Below are positions 9,466-16,371 of a stretch of DNA of 64,000 nucleotides, one piece after another. The position numbers and the translations under genes are program-made. How positions within the stretch are numbered: position 1 is the stretch's first letter; every line of letters starts with the position of its first letter. The stretch is from Persicitalea jodogahamensis (lineage in GTDB: Bacteria; Bacteroidota; Bacteroidia; Cytophagales; Spirosomataceae): positions 1,047,629 through 1,111,628 of the forward strand of contig NZ_BMXF01000002.1 of the NCBI RefSeq assembly GCF_014651615.1, read 5' to 3'. Below the pieces are notes generated by a model. It was not told where the DNA came from. It did not search any database and saw only the letters and a program-made list of their open reading frames with translations.

Positions 9466-12400
9466 TTAAAATTGAACAGAAACCCCAAAAACGATGGAAG
9501 TGGTGATCGGGTAGGAGAAAGAACTCATTTCTGGGTCCCAGCCTTTTGGGAAATTGTGGATAGAAAATACATCGGTTGCGGTGCCGTACAGGCGGAGGTT
9601 CTGGATACCTATCCGCTTGGTAAGTGCATTGGGTATTCTGTAACTCAAACTGATGTTTTTCATTCGTAAGTAGGCTCCGTTGATAAGCCAGAAGTCGGAC
9701 ATGGTGTAGTTGTTACCGGACAGCGTATTGGTATACCGGGGGTAGATGGCGTTGCGGTTCTGCTCCTCGGTATTGTAAGAACTCCACGAGTTGCCGTCGA
9801 GGATCGCCGGGAAGTTTCCCCAGTTTTCCTGCAAAGGCCTTACGATATGCGAGCCTAAGCGCGAGTTTTGTTTACCCACCCCTTGAAGTACCACCCCCAG
9901 GCTCCAGTTCTTGTAGCTCAGGTTAAAATTGGCTCCGTACATGAGCCGGGGTAGAGATCCGCCCAGCAGGACGCGATCGTATTCGGGCGAGATGCGCCCG
10001 TCGGGTGTCCCTTCGGGGCCACTTATATCCCGGTACTTCACGTCGCCCGGCTTCACATTGGCGTTGAGTTTGGGCGAGTTGTCCACTTCGTCCTGGGTTT
10101 GGTAAAGCCCATCAGAGACGTATCCAAACCATTCGTTGAATTCGCTACCTTGAATCTTGATTTGATCACCCAGGAATTCCGTTCCGCCCAAGTCGCCCAT
10201 TTTCGAACGGAAATCGGATAGGTTGAAGGAGGCCGAATAGCTGAAGTCACCCTTGCGTTCGTTCCAGCTAATCTGTCCTTCCCACCCATTGGTGTGCATC
10301 TTTCCGGTGTTTTGGTTAGGATTGTCAAATCCCAGGAACATAGGAATCTGGAGCTGCAGAAGCATATCCCGGGTTGTTTTCTTGTAGTAATCGCCTGTCA
10401 CTTTCAGGCGATCCTGAAAAAAGTTGGCATCAAAACCAATGTCGAACGACTCAGTCGTTTCCCAGGATATATCCCGGATGGCGTACTGCCACTGGGCGGC
10501 TGATTGGGCAGATATAATATCATTCCCCCGGTAGAACAAAGAGTTGTTCTCGAACTGCAGAATGGAATGATAGGGGTAGTTACCGATCCGTTCGTTACCC
10601 AGAGAACCCCAGGAGGCACGTAGTTTAAGGTAAGAGAGCCACTTGGAAACGCTGCCCTTCATGAACGACTCTTCGGAGACAGCCCAGCCCGCCGAAAAGG
10701 ATGGGAAGGCCCCCCAGCGGTATCCCGGAGCAAAGCGGGAAGAGGCGTCGTACCGGATGTTGGCCTGGAATAGGTACTTACTGTTGTAGTTGTACATCAC
10801 CCGCCCAAACCAGGAGCGGTAGGCATTCTCCGAGGCTCCTCCGCTGTTGTTACGAAATTCCAGGGGGCCGATGTCCAGGTATGGGTACGAGCTCAGCAGG
10901 TACTGATCCCGGGAAGCCCCAAGCCTCTCGTTGAAGGCGTAGTAGTATTCGTAACCAGCCAGGAGGCTAAATCCATTCTTGCCAAACTGTTTGTCATAGT
11001 TGGCCAGGAATTGGGTAGTATATCGGTAGTTGTCGTTGCGATCCTCGTCCAGGTTGGTTTGGTTATATCCGTTCAGAAATCCCAACTGGCGATCCGGATC
11101 GTTCGAGGCCGAGTAGGGTACTTTGGTTCTGAAATTTTTCACCTTATCGAAGTTGAAAAAAGGAGAAAGTATTCCCGAGAATTTCAAGCCAGCAATTGGG
11201 GTGAAATTAATGCCTATTTTTCCCCCTACCTGGTTGTACCAGGCGTGATTAAATCCGCCGTAATGCAACATACCGTAGATATTATCTCCGTCTTTACCGG
11301 AAGCTAACCGGCCATCGGCCCACGTTGCAGCATAAATGGGCGGAGTGATTCCGACCCGGTAAAGGGGATCGACAGTAGGTTGTTTGACCACCGAGCGCCG
11401 GAAGTTCAGGTCGACAGATGCCGACAGAAATTTATTGATGGTGATATCGTTGTTGATCCGGGCGGTCACTCGCTGGTAGTCCCGGTCGGCATAGAGTGCT
11501 TCGGTCTTATCGTACCCCAGCGAAACACGGGTACTGATGGCCTTTCCTGCTGCAGAAATGCTCAAAATGTGGCTGTTTCTGGGAGCAGAATTTCGCAAAA
11601 TCAGCGATCGCCAGTCGGTATTGGGGTATAAGTCTGGGTCCTCGGCGTGCAACCGGGAGTAGTTATCTACGACGTCTTTGGAATACGTAGGGTACTCATT
11701 GGCGTTATTATTGTTATCGTTCCAGCGCAACTCGTTGGAAAGCTGCATGTAGCGCACTACATCGACATAGTCAGGAAGTACCGTGGGTTTTTCTAAACCA
11801 TACTCCGCTGTGTACTCCAGGTTCAGTTGTCCGTTCTTGGCTCGCTTGGTCGTAACAAGAATGACGCCGGCTGCCGCCCGTGAGCCATAAATTGAAGCCG
11901 AGGCGGCGTCTTTAAGGACTGAGATGCTCTCGACGTCGTTGGGGTTTATGGAATTGATGTCGTCAATCGGGACACCATCCAGGATAATGAGGGGATTGGC
12001 ACCCGCGTCAGTGATCGTGGTAATGCCCCGCACCCGGATCTGAGCAGTCGCGCCCGGTGCGTTACTGCTGCGCGTCACCATCACACCGGGCATAGAGCCC
12101 TGAAGGGCCTGTGAAATCTGGGTCGTTTTGCGGTTGGTGATAGCTTCGCCCTGTACCATCGAAACTGCCCCCGTGAGATCCTTCTTTTGCACGGTACCGT
12201 AGCCAACCACCACTAACTCTTCCAGGGCTTTAGTGTCAGCTTCGAGGGAAATATCTATCGTGGTTTGGTTTCCTACCGCTATTTCTCGGGATAGGTACCC
12301 CACATAGGAGAAAATCAGGGTGGCGGGGCCATCGGGTAGATTAATGGTATATTCACCGTCTACATTTGTCGTGGTACCGCGCTGGGTACTTTTCACGACT

Positions 12401-12876
12401 ATGCTCACGCCGGGTAATCCGGCGCCCTTTTCGTCTGTAACAGTTCCGGTGATTCGGCGGTCGGGCGGAACGACCGGAATCAGCAACAGAGGCTTAGAAA
12501 TTTCGTAAGAAACCGCCAATTTACTCAGGACGATTTCCTTACCGATTACTTTGTACTTCAGTTTCAGCGGTGTCAGCAATTTTTCCAGTACCTCACCTAA
12601 GGGTTCATTTTGGGCCGACAGCGTCACATGGGGCTCATTCTCAATGAGCCGGGGGCGGTACGTGAAGCGAACCTTGGTTTTCTGCTCGATGTCCGATAGT
12701 ACGGACTTGACTTCACGGTTCACCGCGTTCAGACTTACCTTCTGATTCAGCAGTTCTTGCGCCGAGGCGTCGCGGGCTTGGGTAAGCCCCGCGAAAATCA
12801 ACGCAATGCAGAGCTGAACAAGCGAGATTTTCATGAGCAGGAACAGTTTTCCTTGTTTTTGTAAGGTTTTTTTCAT
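9466..12876 (-). CDS. SusC-family TonB-dependent receptor with STN signalling domain
   Basis: The 1136-residue receptor has a signal peptide ending about residue 40 (ASAQ), an STN domain about 47-118 (the short secretin/TonB N-terminal domain that contacts a FecR anti-sigma), a carboxypeptidase-regulatory-like beta domain about 141-212 (GTVTDEKGAGLPGVSIVVK), then the SusC motif LVVVGYGTVQKKDLTGA at 221, a plug to about 345 containing SISVLKDAASASIYGSRAA, and a barrel ending in VFGVSVQF. The STN domain fits the upstream sigma/FecR genes: substrate passage should relay through FecR to the sigma factor. Length is normal for the family. The first ATG is used; another Met at residue 15 precedes the hydrophobic core. 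Confidence 0.95.
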   Translation of the reverse strand: MKKTLQKQGKLFLLMKISLVQLCIALIFAGLTQARDASAQELLNQKVSLNAVNREVKSVLSDIEQKTKVRFTYRPRLIENEPHVTLSAQNEPLGEVLEKLLTPLKLKYKVIGKEIVLSKLAVSYEISKPLLLIPVVPPDRRITGTVTDEKGAGLPGVSIVVKSTQRGTTTNVDGEYTINLPDGPATLIFSYVGYLSREIAVGNQTTIDISLEADTKALEELVVVGYGTVQKKDLTGAVSMVQGEAITNRKTTQISQALQGSMPGVMVTRSSNAPGATAQIRVRGITTITDAGANPLIILDGVPIDDINSINPNDVESISVLKDAASASIYGSRAAAGVILVTTKRAKNGQLNLEYTAEYGLEKPTVLPDYVDVVRYMQLSNELRWNDNNNNANEYPTYSKDVVDNYSRLHAEDPDLYPNTDWRSLILRNSAPRNSHILSISAAGKAISTRVSLGYDKTEALYADRDYQRVTARINNDITINKFLSASVDLNFRRSVVKQPTVDPLYRVGITPPIYAATWADGRLASGKDGDNIYGMLHYGGFNHAWYNQVGGKIGINFTPIAGLKFSGILSPFFNFDKVKNFRTKVPYSASNDPDRQLGFLNGYNQTNLDEDRNDNYRYTTQFLANYDKQFGKNGFSLLAGYEYYYAFNERLGASRDQYLLSSYPYLDIGPLEFRNNSGGASENAYRSWFGRVMYNYNSKYLFQANIRYDASSRFAPGYRWGAFPSFSAGWAVSEESFMKGSVSKWLSYLKLRASWGSLGNERIGNYPYHSILQFENNSLFYRGNDIISAQSAAQWQYAIRDISWETTESFDIGFDANFFQDRLKVTGDYYKKTTRDMLLQLQIPMFLGFDNPNQNTGKMHTNGWEGQISWNERKGDFSYSASFNLSDFRSKMGDLGGTEFLGDQIKIQGSEFNEWFGYVSDGLYQTQDEVDNSPKLNANVKPGDVKYRDISGPEGTPDGRISPEYDRVLLGGSLPRLMYGANFNLSYKNWSLGVVLQGVGKQNSRLGSHIVRPLQENWGNFPAILDGNSWSSYNTEEQNRNAIYPRYTNTLSGNNYTMSDFWLINGAYLRMKNISLSYRIPNALTKRIGIQNLRLYGTATDVFSIHNFPKGWDPEMSSFSYPITTSIVFGVSVQF

Positions 12877-12975
12877 TGTTTGAAAGGTTTTTGGGTTTTA
12901 AGAGATCGCAAAAACACTCCTTGCCACCGCTGCAAACGGTTTGTGCTGCAAACACAAAGCGAGGAATCTTTTTTC

Positions 12976-13012
12976 AGGCCAGCGACGCTGCAACCGTCGC
13001 TGGCCTTTTTTT
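12976..13012 (+). terminator. Terminator-like hairpin oriented against the operon
   Basis: Stem AGGCCAGCGAC (12976-12986) pairs with GTCGCTGGCCT (12996-13006), 11 bp with a 9-base loop, and is followed on the + strand by seven T. The flanking genes fecR and susC are both on the minus strand, where the hairpin is followed by A-rich sequence instead. It could stop antisense transcription from the susC side, or act only as a structure in the fecR-susC message. Confidence 0.5.
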
Positions 13013-13051
13013 GGATTAGGTAGTTTGTTACATAGGCATTATTTTGTTTTA

Positions 13052-13120
13052 AATGATAGAATGATAGAATGATAGAATAGACGTAAGCTGGCGAAAGCAA
13101 TATTCACTCATTCTATCATT
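13052..13120. repeat. Octamer tandem repeat with distal inverted copy
   Basis: Three exact tandem copies of AATGATAG (13052-13075) plus a partial fourth unit are followed 34 bases later by ATTCTATCATT (13110-13120), the reverse complement of the repeat junction. The distal copy abuts the fecR stop codon at 13120-13122. On the minus-strand transcript the two parts can pair in three registers immediately after the fecR coding region. Confidence 0.75.
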
Positions 13121-14226
13121 CAATATTGATTACATCCCCTCCCGGTGACTACTACCTGCGCGTCCACCACTTTGTAGGTGGCGCCGATGCCTTCACAAAT
13201 CACTTCCAGCTTGTCGAATAGTGTTTCGGCGGAGAGCGAGGTAGTCAGGTGGCAGCTGGCCATGACTTCTTCGTCGAAGACGATATCCACGCCATACGCT
13301 TTTTCCAGGGCCGCGAAAATCTGGCTGACGGGGGCATCGTCGAAGGAATATTGTCGCAATTCTTCTTTGGTGAGCAACACAGTTGGCTTATCTATGAGTG
13401 TCCGGTTGAAACGCTCTTCGGCGCGGGCAAAGTTGACTTCCTGGTTAGGCGTAAGCAGCATCCCTGCCGTTTCGGGGTCCGTGTTTTTTTTTGCTTTTTT
13501 AGGATACACCGACACCCGTCCGGTTTTGACTGACACCACTATATTCTTCGCTTTTTCAAAAGCCTGTATCCGAAAGCTGGTGCCCAAAACCTTGGTGACT
13601 AATTCATTGGTATAGACTAAAAAAGGCTTGTCAGGATTTTTAGTCACGTCGAAAAAGGCGGCCCCGGTCAGGTAGACCTCGCGGTTTTTACCCACAAAGC
13701 TTTTTGCAAAACTCAACCGGCTATCTTTTTCGAGTGTGATGGTACTTCCATCGGGAAGTTCGACCAGGCGTGGCTGAGCAGAAGTATTGACTACCTCTTG
13801 CAAAGGCTGAATGGATTCCGCCTCCCTCACAAGTGCCTGATAGGACTCTGGCGCGCCTGAATTTGAAAAAGCGATCAAGTACCAACTCACGCCCAACGCC
13901 AGAACTACCGCCGCCGCTGCCGCCCAACGTTGCCAGCCATTGGCCATAAAACCCATTCTACGAATTGGCGAAGCAGACAGGTTTTCCTCGATAGCCTCCC
14001 AGATTTGCTCCGCTTCTTCCGAAGCGGGGGGGATCGCTCTGCCTTCCTCGATCAGCAATTGAACCGTTTGCCGGGCCTGCTGCAGTACTGGCTGCTGGTA
14101 AGGGAATACTTCCAGGTACTCCTGCCAATACTGATTGGAGGAAGCTGTTGGCCGACGAACCCATTCAATGAAATCGGCGTCGGCCACAAAGTCGGCGGTT
14201 TGGAAGGAGGCGTATTTTTGATACAT
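13120..14226 (-). CDS. FecR-family anti-sigma factor
   Basis: The 368-residue protein has a cytoplasmic N-terminal region, one membrane segment at about 101-120 (WAAAAAVVLALGVSWYLIAF), a periplasmic FecR domain about 144-240 with LVELPDGSTITLEKDSRLSF, REVYLTGAAFFDV and TKVLGTSFRIQAF, and a C-terminal DUF4974 domain about 295-360 (FDDAPVSQIFAALEKAYGVDIVF). FecR proteins hold ECF sigma factors inactive until the STN domain of the partner SusC signals. It lies between the sigma gene (67 bases upstream) and susC. The start codon abuts an 8-bp inverted repeat, described separately. Confidence 0.95.
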   Translation of the reverse strand: MYQKYASFQTADFVADADFIEWVRRPTASSNQYWQEYLEVFPYQQPVLQQARQTVQLLIEEGRAIPPASEEAEQIWEAIEENLSASPIRRMGFMANGWQRWAAAAAVVLALGVSWYLIAFSNSGAPESYQALVREAESIQPLQEVVNTSAQPRLVELPDGSTITLEKDSRLSFAKSFVGKNREVYLTGAAFFDVTKNPDKPFLVYTNELVTKVLGTSFRIQAFEKAKNIVVSVKTGRVSVYPKKAKKNTDPETAGMLLTPNQEVNFARAEERFNRTLIDKPTVLLTKEELRQYSFDDAPVSQIFAALEKAYGVDIVFDEEVMASCHLTTSLSAETLFDKLEVICEGIGATYKVVDAQVVVTGRGCNQY

Positions 14227-14275
14227 AGTACAAATCGTTCTTGCCCCCTAAATCGGGGGAAAGTCTTTTTGTACT
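14227..14275 (-). promoter_or_regulatory. Nested hairpin abutting the fecR start codon
   Basis: In the 67-base sigma-fecR gap, AGTACAAA (14227-14234) is the reverse complement of TTTGTACT (14268-14275), and inside it CCCCC (14244-14248) faces GGGGG (14255-14259). On the minus-strand mRNA the last base of the outer stem is immediately followed by the fecR ATG (14226-14224), so folding would bury the ribosome-binding region of the anti-sigma gene. Confidence 0.6.
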
Positions 14276-14293
14276 GTTTTTTGTAAAAAAAAT

Positions 14294-14914
14294 TTAAAGT
14301 TTTTTGAAAAATTCGGCAAGAACAAAGAGGAGGAAGAATCCTTCGCCGAAGAAATCACGCAAGCGTCCGATCGCCTGGTATAGTAAATTTCGCACCGACT
14401 GATTGTTGATTTCCAGAAGTTTGGCTATTTCATCAGCATTGAAATCATGATAATAGCGTAGCTGAATTACTTCCTGCTGCCGCTTGGGCAAGCGGTCGAT
14501 AGCAGCGCGTAGCCTGGCTGCCTGTTCCGTTTGCTTCTCCTGCGCAATCCAGGTGTTCTCTACGGACAGCTCTGCCAGAATATCCTGAGGGGCCAATTGC
14601 AGGTCGGTCGCCAATTGGGAAGATTTTCCGGCGTTGCGGATGATCCGATTGCGCAGTGATCGGTAAAGGTAGAACTTTACTGAGTCGGTGGGAGAGAGGT
14701 TACCGCGGTGTGCCCAAAGGTGCAGGAACAGATCCTGGATGCTGTCTCGAATCAGTTGGCGGTCGTTGGTGATTCGATACCCATACGAGAGCAATTCCTG
14801 AATGTGCTGGTCATAGATTTGCCCGAAAGCCGCGCGGTCGCCATCCCGAAACGCGTTCCAGCGTTCGGTGTCTTCTGTTTGAAGCAGGCTGCGTTGAATG
14901 GGCTGTGTGGGCAA
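14294..14914 (-). CDS. ECF-type RNA polymerase sigma factor
   Basis: The 206-residue protein has sigma region 2 at about 25-95 (AFGQIYDQHIQELLSYGYRI, DSIQDLFLHLWAHR, SVKFYLYRSLRNRI) and region 4 at about 136-188 (RLPKRQQEVIQLRYYHDFNADEI then the helix-turn-helix NNQSVRNLLYQAIGRL). Regions 1 and 3 are absent, as in ECF factors. It should recruit RNA polymerase to the susC-susD promoter of block B, under control of the downstream FecR. The last 18 residues (FFGEGFFLLFVLAEFFKKL region) are strikingly hydrophobic, a tail also seen in the second sigma factor of this window. It is first in its operon; 210 bases of non-coding sequence separate it from the next gene. Confidence 0.95.
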   Translation of the reverse strand: MPTQPIQRSLLQTEDTERWNAFRDGDRAAFGQIYDQHIQELLSYGYRITNDRQLIRDSIQDLFLHLWAHRGNLSPTDSVKFYLYRSLRNRIIRNAGKSSQLATDLQLAPQDILAELSVENTWIAQEKQTEQAARLRAAIDRLPKRQQEVIQLRYYHDFNADEIAKLLEINNQSVRNLLYQAIGRLRDFFGEGFFLLFVLAEFFKKL

Positions 14915-15124
14915 AGGGAGGAAGCTAGCTAATGAAAAATGTGCTAGTAAAGATAGGAATGTTTATGGAATTATGGAATCCGCTTTCCCAATTCAGCCTT
15001 CAAACGATCGTAGTCTACCTTCGAATGATGCCGGGGGGCACGCGGAATTCGCTCACTACCGTTTTGTGGTCAACTGATTTTTCCATTTCGATCATGAAGG
15101 GAGCTACCTATAAGACACCCGTAT
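14915..15124. other. Non-coding gap upstream of the sigma gene
   Basis: A 210-base stretch between the sigma start and the stop of the THI5-like gene. It must contain the promoter for the sigma operon on the minus strand, but no TANNTTTG-type element is recognisable there. No terminator hairpin for the THI5-like gene is seen either. Confidence 0.4.
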
Positions 15125-16036
15125 TTATTTAAGAAGACTATTGGTAAAAAGCTCAAAGTGAAGTACAGCTTCATCCTCTAACTTATGCTCCACCAGCCAG
15201 TTCAGAAATCGGTCGATACGACTTTTCTCCATAACGCCCCAATTTCCCTCGTTTCCGTAGTAAGGCAATACGTATTCTTGACTTTTGCCCACGTTGATCA
15301 TCTTGATATCCCGCTCGGGCAGGTGGTTGGTAAGGATACCGACGGCCTGCGTCGGCTTGGCGATTGCCGATTGAAATCCCCGCTTGGTCGCTTGCAGAAA
15401 GGCTTTGTACACTTCAGTGTTTTCTGATAGGCCCTCTTTGGTCGTCAGAATGACCGGCGAGTAGGCGTATGGGATGCCGTAGTCAGCCAATCTGAAATGA
15501 GTAAGGGGTAGCCCGTTGCTTTCCGCCTCTATTCCCTCCCAATTGTCGAATATCCACGTCGAATCTGCTTCGTTGTTTACCAGTGTATCCCAGATTCCAA
15601 GCTTGGCTGGATACACGATGTCAAGGTCCCCGGTGCCGCCATCGTTAATAATCATTTGTGTCACGATGGCATCCTCATATCTGGCCTGGTAAGACGCGTA
15701 GGTACGCCCGGACAAATCGCGGGGGCGGGTAATCCCGCTGCCGGTCAGGGTCACGATGGAGCTGATGTCTTCTTGTAATAGAGCGGCGATCGCAAACGCG
15801 TTTACTTTTCTGGCTTTGGTATTCAGGCTGATGACACTCTCAAAAGGTGCGATGGCAAAATCGCATTCGCCCAACTCAAGTTTCTTCGCTGGTGTGGTAG
15901 CGTACCCGTCGCTGGCTGGGGATAGAATGTCGACATCCAATCCGGCTTCAGTGTAAAAACCCAGTTCCTTTGCCACAAAAAAGCCAGTATGGTTGGTATT
16001 GGGCGTCCAGTCGAGGGCGAGCGTTACTTTATTCAT
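15125..16036 (-). CDS. THI5/NMT1-like substrate-binding-fold protein
   Basis: The 303-residue product begins MNKVTLALDWTPNTNHTGFF, the classic THI5/NMT1 motif shared by pyrimidine (HMP) precursor proteins and ThiY-type periplasmic binding proteins of thiamine salvage. Other family-like segments are KELGFYTEAGLDVDIL, FAIAPFESVI and ADSTWIFDNWEGIEAE. The start is placed at ATG 16036. The reading frame extends to 16144 and could add 36 residues resembling a short signal or anchor segment (MFLLLAVGTTFF), which would make it an exported protein. No thi genes, ABC permease or TPP riboswitch are adjacent. A role in pyrimidine or thiamine precursor metabolism is therefore only family-based. Confidence 0.8.
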   Translation of the reverse strand: MNKVTLALDWTPNTNHTGFFVAKELGFYTEAGLDVDILSPASDGYATTPAKKLELGECDFAIAPFESVISLNTKARKVNAFAIAALLQEDISSIVTLTGSGITRPRDLSGRTYASYQARYEDAIVTQMIINDGGTGDLDIVYPAKLGIWDTLVNNEADSTWIFDNWEGIEAESNGLPLTHFRLADYGIPYAYSPVILTTKEGLSENTEVYKAFLQATKRGFQSAIAKPTQAVGILTNHLPERDIKMINVGKSQEYVLPYYGNEGNWGVMEKSRIDRFLNWLVEHKLEDEAVLHFELFTNSLLK

Positions 16037-16371
16037 AGGAATTTCGCTAGTTGAATCGGATGTGGATGAGTGGGCAATTGTCTCTGTTTTTTGGATGCTC
16101 TTTTTTGTAAAAAAAGTCGTTCCAACCGCAAGAAGCAGGAACACCCTTGAAACAATTTATTGACTCGCTAAGCCAACATCCAGGTCCATCTCTTTGCGTT
16201 AAAATATCCTTAGCGTCCGTTTTCGAGGAAGCAGTAGTTTTTCCAATAGAAACAACCTTACAATCCTAAAAATCACCTCCCTTACATTTTCTATCACTAA
16301 ACTCAGAATATCCGCTCCCGGCCTTTATCCTTTCCACCATTCCCCTTATATTGAACCCTAAAAACAAAACT

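Noticed and set aside
13052-13120. Short repeats considered as a CRISPR remnant
   Set aside because: Units are 8 bases and directly abutting, with no spacers and no cas genes nearby.
16037-16371. TPP riboswitch expected near the THI5-like gene
   Set aside because: No CTGAGA or the conserved 3' TPP-motif sequence is seen on either strand of the flanking region.
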